A DNA stretch of 64,000 nt from NCBI RefSeq assembly GCF_012931685.1, contig NZ_JABANC010000001.1:248001-312000 (forward strand), written 5' to 3'. A program made the translations under genes and the position numbers. The notes beneath the pieces were generated by a model. That model had not been told where the DNA came from. It worked only from the letters and a program-made list of their open reading frames with translations, and searched no databases. This stretch comes from Hanstruepera ponticola (GTDB taxonomy: Bacteria > Bacteroidota > Bacteroidia > Flavobacteriales > Flavobacteriaceae). Positions 1-7,997 of the stretch are shown piece by piece (position 1 is the first letter of the stretch; the number at the start of each line of letters is the position of its first letter).

Positions 1-882
1 GTTAAAGTAATCTTCTGCCGATTCTAACTCACCTTTAGCTCCATAAGTTTGAGCTATTTTAGAATTTAAATCTGTTATTTTTGGTTTTATTGAATGGATT
101 TTGGCAATTGAAAGACCTTCCTTATAATTGCTTAAAGCCTTTGTGAAATTTTTTATACTAAAGTGAGTATCACCTAAACCTTCATACAAAACTATTTGTT
201 GCCAGTTAGACAAATCCTGTATATTGATTGCATTATAAACCTCTATACTTTCCTGATAATTCTTGTTATGCCAATAGGCCCTTCCCAATTTCAGCCTTAC
301 TTCATTGGCATTGACACTTTGTAAACTAATTTGGTAATTGGTAACAGCCAAATCATATTGTTTCCATTGCAGATATATATCACCTAGTACTTCATATACC
401 TCGGCATTATTCCTTACTGATTTACTTTGAGCTAAAGCATCGGTTACAAACTGAATGCTTTTTTCAAAATCCGATTTTATATACAAAGATGCTGAATCAA
501 TCAGCGAATTAAATGCGGCTTCTTTCCGACGGGAATTGATAGGTTTGTTTGCACTATTTGGATTAGCCTGAACCTCAATTTTTATACGTTCCTGATTCTC
601 GATGGTGTAATAAACCGTTTCAAAGTCTTTGTGCTTCACAACAAGTTCATCACCTTTTTTTACCTGAATTCTAAAATCACCTGCTAGATTGGTCGTCGTA
701 TATGCGCCACCGTTCACTTCTATATTCACGTTTGGTATAGGCTCCAATAGTTCGCTATCATAAACAGAACCTCTAACGGTAAACATAGAGTTATCATCAG
801 ATTTTTCAAATTGTTTTTCTTGTGCGCTAACCCAATTTGAAAATACCAATACAAATAATATGATGTTAAAAAATGATTTCAT
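1..882 (-). CDS. TPR protein with N-terminal carboxypeptidase-like regulatory domain (C-terminus outside window)
   Basis: The 294 codons present run without a stop off the left edge. The start ATG is at 880-882. The first 21 residues (MKSFFNIILF, then VSAQ) look like a signal peptide. Residues about 32-105 resemble a CarboxypepD_reg-like fold (FTVRGSVYDSELLEPIPNV, TTTNLAGDFRI). After a short linker come repeated helical hairpins of TPR type (for example VYEVLGDIYLQWKQYDLAVTNY and VRLKLGRAYWHNKNYQESI). In Flavobacteriia this N-terminal layout is common in exported TPR proteins that end in a transmembrane helix and a histidine kinase or DNA-binding output domain. The output domain is not visible here, so a sensory role is only an inference. 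No clear promoter consensus was seen upstream. Confidence 0.75.
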   Translation of the reverse strand, partial: MKSFFNIILFVLVFSNWVSAQEKQFEKSDDNSMFTVRGSVYDSELLEPIPNVNIEVNGGAYTTTNLAGDFRIQVKKGDELVVKHKDFETVYYTIENQERIKIEVQANPNSANKPINSRRKEAAFNSLIDSASLYIKSDFEKSIQFVTDALAQSKSVRNNAEVYEVLGDIYLQWKQYDLAVTNYQISLQSVNANEVRLKLGRAYWHNKNYQESIEVYNAINIQDLSNWQQIVLYEGLGDTHFSIKNFTKALSNYKEGLSIAKIHSIKPKITDLNSKIAQTYGAKGELESAEDYFN

Positions 883-1059
883 TTTTTCGAATTACATTAT
901 ATAAACATACATACTTTAAATGGTATAACGAAATCACATATTGCCTTTCATAGGCTATTTTTTAAAGAAAAAGCTATGTTCACTCATTCAGAAGTGACAG
1001 TTGCTAATTGATTGATGCTGTAGGCTCATTTTTAGTTTATAAAAATGAATTTTGAACAT

Positions 1060-1084
1060 AAAAAAACCTTTCCGTCTGGAAAGG
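1060..1084 (-). terminator. Rho-independent terminator of the PorP/SprF-type gene
   Basis: The inverted repeat CCTTTCC (1067-1073) / GGAAAGG (1078-1084) has a 4-base loop. On the minus strand it is followed by a run of seven T (1060-1066). It lies 25 bases after the stop codon of the gene at 1109-2110. Confidence 0.8.
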
Positions 1085-1108
1085 CTATTTATTAATTCTA
1101 TACTTATG

Positions 1109-2110
1109 TTAATTAACTGCAGGACAGTTACAGTGGTAACGTTCTTTTCTACAGTTAAAGTTAAATCCTAAAGTAATTTGATGAAAGCCACCATTATTAA
1201 AAACAATAGAGTTGGCTTGATAGGCATAAGTGTATGCAAACATGAATTGGTCAAAATTAATACCTACTAAAGGAGAAATTAATTGCAATTTCTGACTACT
1301 TACACTGCCATTGTCAAAATATTCAGCACCATCAAAACTTCTTCTGTAAGAAAGTCCAGCCCAAAGTTTTCCAAAATCCATTTCTTTATAAACTTTAGCA
1401 TTAATGTCTATTGAAGACTCTTTGGTTGCGTCTCTATATTGGTACATTATTGATGGTTCGTAGCTCCACTCACTTCCAAATTTTCCAAATACATAACCAG
1501 CTGAAAGCATATAGCGTCTCAAATTACTGGTGATTTCCAGATCATTGTTTATACCTTCATTCTTAAGTATATTTTTAACCGTTGCATGTGCATAGAAGTT
1601 GTATAAGTGATATGAAAAACCGAAGTCAATATTAAAGTTTGTAGAACTCTGCTCAATACCTGAAATTAATCTATCTGGTAATTCGTTCAAGAACTCTGTT
1701 TCATCTAATTTATATTGAATAGCACCAACACTTAAACCAAACGATAACATGTTTAAGTCTATTTCATTTCTAGAAAATAGGATATGATGTGCATAAGTAA
1801 TGTATCCACCTGTTTGGGAATGATAACCATTCTTATCAGTATAAAACATTGCTCCAATACCTGAATTCGATTCCCCTATTCTTCCATTGGCACTTATAGT
1901 CAACAACTTTGGTGCATTCTCGTGTCCAAACCATTGTTGACGACCAGTCATTCTGATTTTAGCACAATTTGCTGCTCCTGCCATTGATGGGTGAATTAGG
2001 TAATAATTATCGGTTAGATAATCTGTATATATTGGAAGCCCTTCTTGTGCGTTTACAAATTGTGTAAAAAAGGCAACAATTGCTATTAAATAAAACCTTT
2101 TAATTCTCAT
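1109..2110 (-). CDS. PorP/SprF family outer membrane protein
   Basis: This is a beta-barrel protein of the family named after Porphyromonas PorP and Flavobacterium SprF. Members are outer-membrane partners of type IX secretion, often dedicated to one large surface protein. The hallmarks are visible: a signal peptide (MRIKRFYLIAIVAFF, then VNAQ); directly after it the family motif around LPIYTDYLTDNYYLIHPSMAGAA; then the RQQWFGHENAP motif; and alternating beta strands to the C-terminus. The reading frame is open up to an ATG at 2137, but the ATG at 2110 places the signal peptide at the N-terminus, so I chose it (333 residues). No giant adhesin partner lies beside it in this window, which differs from classical sprF-sprB pairs. 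It has its own promoter (2200-2227) and terminator. Confidence 0.85.
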   Translation of the reverse strand: MRIKRFYLIAIVAFFTQFVNAQEGLPIYTDYLTDNYYLIHPSMAGAANCAKIRMTGRQQWFGHENAPKLLTISANGRIGESNSGIGAMFYTDKNGYHSQTGGYITYAHHILFSRNEIDLNMLSFGLSVGAIQYKLDETEFLNELPDRLISGIEQSSTNFNIDFGFSYHLYNFYAHATVKNILKNEGINNDLEITSNLRRYMLSAGYVFGKFGSEWSYEPSIMYQYRDATKESSIDINAKVYKEMDFGKLWAGLSYRRSFDGAEYFDNGSVSSQKLQLISPLVGINFDQFMFAYTYAYQANSIVFNNGGFHQITLGFNFNCRKERYHCNCPAVN

Positions 2111-2199
2111 AGTATTTCTTTCAAGGTAGATTGGCATAAGATTATGGCATTTCCCTTATATAAACTCAATTTTTTAATTTAAATTATAAATTAAGGTAC

Positions 2200-2227
2200 C
2201 AAATATATAAAATTACTTTTTATCCAA
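2200..2227 (-). promoter_or_regulatory. Bacteroidetes-type promoter of the PorP/SprF-type gene
   Basis: On the minus strand this reads TTG (2225-2227), 17 bases, TATATTTG (2200-2207). This matches the Bacteroidetes TTG/TAnnTTTG consensus. The expected transcript start is near 2193, giving a leader of about 80 bases to the ATG at 2110. Confidence 0.7.
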
Positions 2228-2332
2228 AGCATTAGAATAGTTAAAGCCTTTTAATATTCTGAAATTACAAAACGAGCTTTCATTAAAAAGTAACAAAACT
2301 CAAATATATGGATATCTCAAGTTATCTTTTAG

Positions 2333-2340
2333 TATTTTTG
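2333..2340 (+). promoter_or_regulatory. Putative -7 element for the Nfu gene
   Basis: TATTTTTG matches TAnnTTTG and lies 17 bases before the ATG. No TTG is seen at the expected -33 distance, so this is a half match only. Confidence 0.45.
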
Positions 2341-2356
2341 CAAAAAACAAAATAGC

Positions 2357-3259
2357 ATGAACACATTTAAGGTTTCCATTAAAGAAACTTCAAACGATAC
2401 TATCATTAAATTTGAGCTTAATAAGTTCATTACTAATCATCAAAGCTTTGAGTATAACAACATTGATGAGGCTCAGAAATCACCATTGGTACAACAGCTT
2501 TTTTACTTACCTTTTGTAAAGAAAGTATATGTGACTAGCCACTTTATAGCCATTGAACGCTATAATATTGTTGAATGGAAAGATGTACAGGAAGAAGTTG
2601 CTACCCAAATTGAGGACTACCTTAATTCTGGTGGTGTGGTTGTAGATGACTCCAACACTAGTAAAAAAGTTCCTATTACGGTATATGCTGAAAGCACCCC
2701 TAATCCTGCTGTGCTAAAGTTTGTAGCTAATAAAAAATTAGTTACTGCCACCTATGAATTCACCTCAATTGAAGAGGCTAAACATTCTCCTTTAGCAACA
2801 GAATTATTCCATTTCCCTTTTGTGAAAAGTATTTTTATTGAGGATAATTACGTTTCGGTTACAAAATATGATATCGCTGAATGGGAAACAGTTACTATGG
2901 AAGTGCGCGAGTTTATTAAAAGCTTTATTGAAAACGGAAAAACAGTGATTGACGAAAATGCGCCTGTAGCATTGCAGAATACGCCTGAACAATTAGACCA
3001 ATCATTTGAAGCACTTGATGATACTTCTAAAGAAATAGTCAACATTATTGAAGAATATATTAAGCCTGCTGTAGCCAGTGATGGTGGAAATATAAAATTT
3101 GAATCTTATAGCCCTGATAAAAAGCTTGTAAAAGTTATATTGCAAGGAGCTTGTAGTGGTTGTCCTTCATCTACTTTTACTTTAAAAAATGGCATTGAAA
3201 ATATGCTTAAAGAAATGCTAAACGGCAAAGTAGAAACTGTTGAAGCAATTAATGGATAA
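2357..3259 (+). CDS. NifU/Nfu family Fe-S cluster carrier with two Nfu-N domains
   Basis: A scaffold or carrier that holds a [4Fe-4S] cluster and passes it to apo-enzymes in the cytoplasm. The C-terminal NifU domain (about residues 222-300) contains the cluster-binding C-x2-C at Cys266 and Cys269 (GACSGCPSS). In front of it lie two tandem Nfu N-terminal domains. The second (about 107-195) has the usual ESTPNPAVLKF signature; the first (about 1-90) is a weaker repeat (FNTF-like start, then KVYVTSHFIAIERY against KSIFIEDNYVSVTKY). At 300 residues the protein is longer than single-Nfu-N homologues because of this duplication. It is followed on the same strand by the dodecin gene after 63 bases. 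Confidence 0.9.
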   Translation: MNTFKVSIKETSNDTIIKFELNKFITNHQSFEYNNIDEAQKSPLVQQLFYLPFVKKVYVTSHFIAIERYNIVEWKDVQEEVATQIEDYLNSGGVVVDDSNTSKKVPITVYAESTPNPAVLKFVANKKLVTATYEFTSIEEAKHSPLATELFHFPFVKSIFIEDNYVSVTKYDIAEWETVTMEVREFIKSFIENGKTVIDENAPVALQNTPEQLDQSFEALDDTSKEIVNIIEEYIKPAVASDGGNIKFESYSPDKKLVKVILQGACSGCPSSTFTLKNGIENMLKEMLNGKVETVEAING

Positions 3260-3322
3260 GTAGTAATTCTCAATATTTTTTTATATATTATAGCTATTGT
3301 TTAATTATAAAAAAATAAGAAT

Positions 3323-3523
3323 ATGGCAGTATTGAAAGTTATTGAAATTTTATCAAATTCAGATAAAAGTTGGGAAGATGCCACCAGAAAGGCTGTTAAA
3401 GAAGCATCGCAAACTATAAATAACATAAAATCAGTTTACGTTAAAGAGCAAAGTGCCATTGTTGATGGTGACAACGTAACTGAATTCAGGGTTAATCTGA
3501 AAATTACTTTTGAGGTTAAATAA
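3323..3523 (+). CDS. Dodecin family flavin-binding protein
   Basis: A small protein of 66 residues matching dodecin in length and sequence. Dodecins form a hollow dodecamer that binds flavins and are thought to buffer or store them. The typical features are VLKVIEILSNSDKSWEDAT at the start, an amphipathic helix (AVKEASQTINNIKSVYV), and a closing strand pair ending in EFRVNLKITFEV. A strong terminator follows at 3538-3561. The gene may be read together with the Nfu gene upstream or have its own promoter; I see no clear TAnnTTTG in the 63-base gap. Confidence 0.9.
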   Translation: MAVLKVIEILSNSDKSWEDATRKAVKEASQTINNIKSVYVKEQSAIVDGDNVTEFRVNLKITFEVK

Positions 3524-3537
3524 TTTTTAAAAATAGA

Positions 3538-3561
3538 GCACTCAAGTTGAGTGCTTTTTTT
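3538..3561 (+). terminator. Rho-independent terminator after dodecin
   Basis: GCACTC / GAGTGC with a short loop (3538-3554), followed by seven T (3555-3561). It ends 5 bases before the next ATG at 3567, so the DUF1304 gene either has a promoter inside the hairpin region or depends on read-through. Confidence 0.85.
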
Positions 3562-3566
3562 GTTCA

Positions 3567-3938
3567 ATGGATGTTATAATCAATATACTAGTTGGCTTTG
3601 TAGCATTAGAACATTTCTATTTCATGTATCTGGAAATGTTTTTATGGTCTAAACCAAAAGGCATTAAAGCATTTGGCTTAAAGTCAAAAATCTTTGCAGA
3701 AGAGACTAAAGTTCTAGCAGCTAATCAAGGTTTATATAATGGATTTTTAGCTGCAGGGTTATTATATTCATTACTCATAGAAAACAATAACATGATGGCA
3801 TTCCTTCTGGTTTGCATCATTATTGCTGGCATATACGGAGCCTATTCAACTCAAAAGCGAAAACTTTTTTATATTCAATCACTTCCAGCAATTATTACTT
3901 TGGTCTTAATTTATTTAAAATCACAAAATTATCTTTAA
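3567..3938 (+). CDS. DUF1304 family membrane protein
   Basis: A 123-residue integral membrane protein with about four hydrophobic segments (roughly 3-25, 53-70, 76-93, 103-120). It matches DUF1304 by its N-terminal layout: ALEHFYFMYLEMFLW, the K/F-rich loop that follows, and the NQGLYNGFLAAGL segment. The biochemical function of the family is not known. It begins almost directly after the terminator of the dodecin gene. The next gene, mscS-like, starts 51 bases downstream and has its own -7 element. Confidence 0.8.
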   Translation: MDVIINILVGFVALEHFYFMYLEMFLWSKPKGIKAFGLKSKIFAEETKVLAANQGLYNGFLAAGLLYSLLIENNNMMAFLLVCIIIAGIYGAYSTQKRKLFYIQSLPAIITLVLIYLKSQNYL

Positions 3939-3954
3939 AGTATTTTCTCTTTAT

Positions 3955-3962
3955 TAAATTTG
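3955..3962 (+). promoter_or_regulatory. Putative -7 element for the MscS-type channel gene
   Basis: TAAATTTG matches TAnnTTTG, 27 bases before the ATG at 3990. No good -33 TTG was found at the expected distance. Confidence 0.45.
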
Positions 3963-3989
3963 TATCGCTATTAATTTAAACAAACAAAC

Positions 3990-4811
3990 ATGGAAAACTT
4001 CAATTTAGAAAAATGGACTGAAACTGGTATGGAATTCATTACCGTTTATGGTTTAAAAATCATTGGTGCCATAGTCATATGGATTATTGGTTCTTGGATT
4101 ATCAAAAAAATAATTGGTGCGTCAAGAAAAATAATGACTAAAAGCAATTATGATGAGAGTCTTCAAAAGTTCTTACTCAACTTATTAACTTGGGGCCTGA
4201 AAATTTTACTGGTTATAACGCTTTTAGGTACACTAGGCGTGCCTACCACATCATTCGCGGCTGTTATTGCTGCTGCAGGTTTAGCCGTGGGTCTAGCACT
4301 ACAGGGTTCATTGGGTAATTTTGCTGGTGGTGTGCTTCTTATGATTTTCAAACCAATAAAAATTGGTGATTTAATTGAAGCTCAAGGTGAAATTGGTGTT
4401 GTAAAAGAAATTGAAATTTTCACTACAAAACTCACGGGCTTATCAAACAAAGAAATCATAATTCCCAATGGTGCGCTCTCAAATGGAAATATTGTAAACT
4501 ATACAACTGAAGGTACTCGTCGTGTAGATTTGGTCTTTGGAGTTGGTTATGATTCAGATATAAAGAAAACCAAAGAAGTGTTGATGAATGTTCTTACATC
4601 TCATCCAAAAGTACTTCAAGATCCAGCGCCAGCTGTAACTGTTATGGAACTAGCCGATAGCTCTATAAATTTTGCGACTAGGCCTTGGTGTAAAACGGAA
4701 GATTATTGGACCGTTTATTTTGACGTTACAGAACAAACCAAAGAAGCTCTTGATGCCGCAGGTATTGAAATACCTTATCCACATCAAGTTGAAATACATA
4801 AAGGAGAATAA
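3990..4811 (+). CDS. Small-conductance mechanosensitive channel, MscS family
   Basis: An inner-membrane channel that opens when membrane tension rises and releases solutes on osmotic downshock. The 273-residue length fits the minimal MscS architecture of three transmembrane helices (about 18-40, 66-86, 92-115) and a cytoplasmic vestibule. The pore helix carries the Gly/Ala-packed MscS signature (AAAGLAVGLALQGSLGNFAGG), followed by FKPIKIGDLIE and the beta domain with IPNGALSNGNIVNY. The gene ends at 4811, and the stop codon of the convergent tsaB gene starts at 4812. With no gap between them, the mscS transcript must end inside tsaB; a terminator-shaped hairpin is found there at 4870-4895. 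Confidence 0.92.
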   Translation: MENFNLEKWTETGMEFITVYGLKIIGAIVIWIIGSWIIKKIIGASRKIMTKSNYDESLQKFLLNLLTWGLKILLVITLLGTLGVPTTSFAAVIAAAGLAVGLALQGSLGNFAGGVLLMIFKPIKIGDLIEAQGEIGVVKEIEIFTTKLTGLSNKEIIIPNGALSNGNIVNYTTEGTRRVDLVFGVGYDSDIKKTKEVLMNVLTSHPKVLQDPAPAVTVMELADSSINFATRPWCKTEDYWTVYFDVTEQTKEALDAAGIEIPYPHQVEIHKGE

Positions 4812-5486
4812 TTATTTTGATTTTGGCTTTAAAGCCACAAAATCTTTTAAATAATATGGTTCAAAATAGGCGACATCCTCGATGTCGCTTTTTTTATACT
4901 TATGGTAAGCCAATGCTCCCATTTCGTTGGCAGAAGGCAGTTTGTTTTCAATAAAAACAGCATTACTATGTGAAAGTATCGTTTTAGTTTTTGCAACAGC
5001 ATTACCTATAAAATGTACTAACCCATTTTGTAGAAAAATCTCATAGGAATTTTCTATTAATATTTCTGCTTCAATATCCCTTACAGAATTATGCTTGACA
5101 TCAAACACTTCAGCATATACTTCCATACGTCTAGCATCTAACATGGAAACTATAAATCCCTCTGAAGCCTCAACTTGATGAGCCAAAGATTCTAGTGTAG
5201 ATACACTAATTAAGGGAATTCCAAGAGCATAACAGAGTCCTTTGGCAGCTGAAACACCTATGCGTAAACCTGTGTAAGAACCAGGCCCTTTACTAACGGC
5301 AATTGCATTGAGTTGCGATTTTTTAATAGCATTCTCAAGCAATAATTCTTCTATAAAAACATGCAATCGTTCGGCATGAGAATAGCCTTTGTTATAATCC
5401 TCTTTTAAAGCAAAAGTCTCTCCATCTTTTGAAAGAGAGACCGAACAATTGGTTGTTGCTGTTTCTATGCTTAATATTATTGACAC
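4812..5486 (-). CDS. tsaB: tRNA threonylcarbamoyladenosine (t6A37) biosynthesis protein TsaB
   Basis: TsaB pairs with the TsaD kinase-like enzyme and is needed for t6A at position 37 of ANN-decoding tRNAs. It is a member of the ASKHA fold that lacks catalytic residues of its own. Typical features are ILSIETATTNCSVSL at the N-terminus, then AIAVSKGPGSYTGLRIGVSAAKGLCYAL, and SMLDARRMEVYAEVF in the middle. The 224-residue length is normal. The start is GTG at 5484-5486; no ATG precedes the conserved N-terminus in frame. It follows the TolC-like gene by only 4 bases and is probably the last gene of the export operon. Its 3' end carries, antisense, the likely terminator of mscS. Confidence 0.92.
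   Translation of the reverse strand: MSIILSIETATTNCSVSLSKDGETFALKEDYNKGYSHAERLHVFIEELLLENAIKKSQLNAIAVSKGPGSYTGLRIGVSAAKGLCYALGIPLISVSTLESLAHQVEASEGFIVSMLDARRMEVYAEVFDVKHNSVRDIEAEILIENSYEIFLQNGLVHFIGNAVAKTKTILSHSNAVFIENKLPSANEMGALAYHKYKKSDIEDVAYFEPYYLKDFVALKPKSK
4870..4895 (+). terminator. Terminator of mscS embedded antisense within the tsaB coding region
   Basis: GCGACATC (4870-4877) / GATGTCGC (4881-4888) with a 3-base loop is followed by seven T (4889-4895) on the plus strand. It begins 58 bases after the MscS stop codon. The same bases encode part of TsaB (around KKSDIEDVA) on the other strand. Confidence 0.75.
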
Positions 5487-5490
5487 CTAA

Positions 5491-6882
5491 TTAATCTGTT
5501 AAAGGTTTTCCAAGATAGAAATCTAATACTTTAGTTGTAAAAACAAAATTATATTTAGCGTTAATAAGGTTGGCTTCTGCATTTACTAACCTATTTCTAA
5601 CCTGTTCAAATTCAAAAGAGTTCATAACTCCCAAATTATAACTTTCTTGAGCATTTTTAAATGATTCACTTTGAGCATCTAATGACACCTGCGAAGCTTC
5701 AAATTGTTTAAATGCAGCTTTCGCATCAGCATATGCCTGCTCAATAGTTGATTGTAAATCTTGTTTGGCTTGATCTAATGAAAATTCTATTCTTTTTTTA
5801 TTAATTTTAGCTCTACTTACATTAGCTTTAGTTTGCAACCTATTAAAAATAGGGACATCTAATCTAAATCCTAAATTATAACCCAAATTATTCTCTAACT
5901 GGACCCAAAAACCATTTGGAATTATTTCAAAATCAGTAGGATTTGATGGATCAGGAAATACGACTCTTAAATCTTCCTGTCCTTGAAAATGCTGGTAAGA
6001 TGTTCCAAGCCCTGCACCAAAACTCAAATTAGGGTAGTACGCACTTTTTGCAATGTCAATTGCTAATTCCGAATTTTCAATATCTAGTTCAGCTTTACGA
6101 ATCTCTGGTCTATTTTGAACAGCATAATCATAAATCTCAGTTGAACTCTTACGCTCCACTAACACTTCAGGGAGTCCCAATTCAATTCCTTCAACATCAA
6201 ATCCTTCATATGGTATCTGCAACAATTGAGTTAAGCCTAATAATGCTAAATCTAAACTGTTCTCAACATTAGTTAATCGCTCTTTATCACTAGCCAATTG
6301 AGCCTCAACTTCATAGAGATCAGCTCTAGGTCTTACGCCTGAATCTACCAATTCAGATAATTGTTGAACTTGCTTTTCAGATATAAGAATTTGCTCTTCT
6401 GCAACTTTCAAGTTCTCTTTATTAAGCAATATGTTTAAATAAGAGTTTACAACGTTAACTGATATATTATCCTTTAAAATATCTAATTGCAACTGACTTG
6501 ACTCAATACCAAGTTGAGCCTGTTTATAGATACTAGTATTTCTAAAGCCATTAAATAACGTCACGCCTGTATTCAACCCAAAGCTATTCCCTCTAGAATC
6601 TCTCGAAACTCTGTTTCCATCTTGACCAATAAATGATCCAAAATTCCAATTTTGAGATGCATTAGCATTTAAATTAGGCAAAAAATTACCTTTCGCAGTT
6701 ATTAAATCCTGGTCTGCAGTTTCAGTATCAAGCTCTGTCTGTTTGATACTAATGTTATTCTCTAGTGCATAATTTATACACTCCTCCAAAGTCCATACTC
6801 TTTTTTCTTGCGCTATACTTACTATTGAAAATAAGCAAGCAAATATGAATATAACACTTACTTTTTTATTAATCATCTTCAT
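5491..6882 (-). CDS. TolC family outer membrane efflux protein
   Basis: The outer-membrane channel of a tripartite exporter. It shows the family pattern: a signal peptide (MINKKVSVIFIFACL, then SIAQ), EKRVWTLEECINYALENN directly after it, two long internally repeated coiled-coil halves, and the recurring NLGV-type turns. The frame is open to an ATG at 6921, but that start would run deep into the adaptor gene. ATGs at 6882 and 6876 both give a proper signal peptide, and I use 6882 (463 residues). The adaptor gene overlaps it by a few bases, consistent with translational coupling. Together with the adaptor, two permeases and the ATPase upstream it makes a complete MacAB-TolC-like set. Confidence 0.9.
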   Translation of the reverse strand: MKMINKKVSVIFIFACLFSIVSIAQEKRVWTLEECINYALENNISIKQTELDTETADQDLITAKGNFLPNLNANASQNWNFGSFIGQDGNRVSRDSRGNSFGLNTGVTLFNGFRNTSIYKQAQLGIESSQLQLDILKDNISVNVVNSYLNILLNKENLKVAEEQILISEKQVQQLSELVDSGVRPRADLYEVEAQLASDKERLTNVENSLDLALLGLTQLLQIPYEGFDVEGIELGLPEVLVERKSSTEIYDYAVQNRPEIRKAELDIENSELAIDIAKSAYYPNLSFGAGLGTSYQHFQGQEDLRVVFPDPSNPTDFEIIPNGFWVQLENNLGYNLGFRLDVPIFNRLQTKANVSRAKINKKRIEFSLDQAKQDLQSTIEQAYADAKAAFKQFEASQVSLDAQSESFKNAQESYNLGVMNSFEFEQVRNRLVNAEANLINAKYNFVFTTKVLDFYLGKPLTD

Positions 6883-7978
6883 TATCTTTTGATGCTTTAT
6901 TCCAAACTTTAATTTTATCACCTTCGCTAATGCCTTCCTTTATTTCCACGTTTATTCCATCAGAAATTCCGAGTTCTACATATTTTTCTTCATAAGAACC
7001 ATCTTCTTTCTGAACTTCTACATATGGCTTTTCAGAAATTCTATTGAATTGTAATAAGGATTCTTTAACGACTAAAATACTGTCCTTGCTTTCCAATTCA
7101 ATTTCGGCATTTGCACTGTAACCTGCTCTAATTTTAGTTGATTGCTCAACTTGCACATCAGCCTTGATAGTAAATTGAACCGCTCCGTTTTCTTCAATAC
7201 CTTTAGGAGCTACAAATGTTAATGTAGCCGGAAACTCCTTTTGGTTTATAGCTCCCAGTACTACAATAATTTCCTTACCTTCTTCTATTTTACCAACTTC
7301 GGCCTCATCAACTTTTCCTTCAAAAATCATTTTACTCATATCTGCAACAGAGGCGATAGTTGTACCCTCATTAAAGTTGTTACTCTCAATAACTTGATCA
7401 CCTTCTCTAACTGGAATTTCTAAAATAGTTCCCGAAATTTGAGCTACAATATTCGTATTAGCAGCACTTCCACCTGACAATGAACCTTGTTTTATAATCT
7501 GAAAATCGTTTTGTGCTTGTCTTAATGATTCATTGGCTTGATTTAAAGACAACTCACTGTTTTCAAAATCTTGTTTTGATATGACTCCTTTTTCAAATAG
7601 TGCTTTGTTTCTATCATAAAGTGTTTTTGCATTATCATAGGACAATTTAGCGGTATTAATACGGCTGCGTGCACTTACTAAATTCTGCTCATTAGGAACC
7701 ACACGAATTTTAGCTATAAGGTCTCCTTTTTTTACGATATCACCTTCTTCAACCATGATTTCGTCAACAATTCCAGAAATTTGAGGTTTTAATTCAATTT
7801 CTTCTTCTGGATTTAATTTACCAGTAGCGACTACCTTGGTATTTATAGACGTATAGAATGGTTCTTCTACTTTGAACTCTTCAATTTCTTTAGAGTTTGA
7901 GTCTTTGAAATATTTAATTACCCATACAAATAGTAATAACAATACTATTCCAACAATGATTTTTAAAGTTTTATTCAT
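6869..7978 (-). CDS. Efflux periplasmic adaptor (MacA/HlyD-type membrane fusion protein)
   Basis: The periplasmic bridge between the ABC permease and the TolC channel. An N-terminal membrane anchor (about residues 5-22) is followed by a barrel-sandwich hybrid half (VVATGKLNPEEEIELKPQISGIV and VEEGDIVKKGDLIAKI), a coiled-coil hairpin (about 100-165), the second lipoyl-like half (ISGTILEIPVREGDQV), a beta-barrel domain and a membrane-proximal domain near the C-terminus. The length of 369 residues is normal for MacA-type adaptors. The end of the gene overlaps the start of the TolC gene. The substrate cannot be told from sequence; MacAB homologues move lipopeptides, siderophores, heme precursors or proteins. 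Confidence 0.9.
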   Translation of the reverse strand: MNKTLKIIVGIVLLLLFVWVIKYFKDSNSKEIEEFKVEEPFYTSINTKVVATGKLNPEEEIELKPQISGIVDEIMVEEGDIVKKGDLIAKIRVVPNEQNLVSARSRINTAKLSYDNAKTLYDRNKALFEKGVISKQDFENSELSLNQANESLRQAQNDFQIIKQGSLSGGSAANTNIVAQISGTILEIPVREGDQVIESNNFNEGTTIASVADMSKMIFEGKVDEAEVGKIEEGKEIIVVLGAINQKEFPATLTFVAPKGIEENGAVQFTIKADVQVEQSTKIRAGYSANAEIELESKDSILVVKESLLQFNRISEKPYVEVQKEDGSYEEKYVELGISDGINVEIKEGISEGDKIKVWNKASKDNEDD

Positions 7979-7997
7979 TTTATTATGATTGATTGTT

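Noticed and set aside
1109-2110. sprF partner of a giant adhesin such as SprB
   Set aside because: No very large repeat-containing gene with a T9SS C-terminal sorting domain is adjacent, so only the family name is used.
2111-2137. Nine-residue N-terminal extension of the PorP/SprF-type protein
   Set aside because: It would place charged residues before the signal peptide; the internal ATG gives a normal signal sequence.
4817-4843. Inverted repeat around GGCTTTAAAGCC just after the mscS stop
   Set aside because: The stem is AT-rich with mismatches and no T-run; the hairpin at 4870-4895 is a far better terminator.
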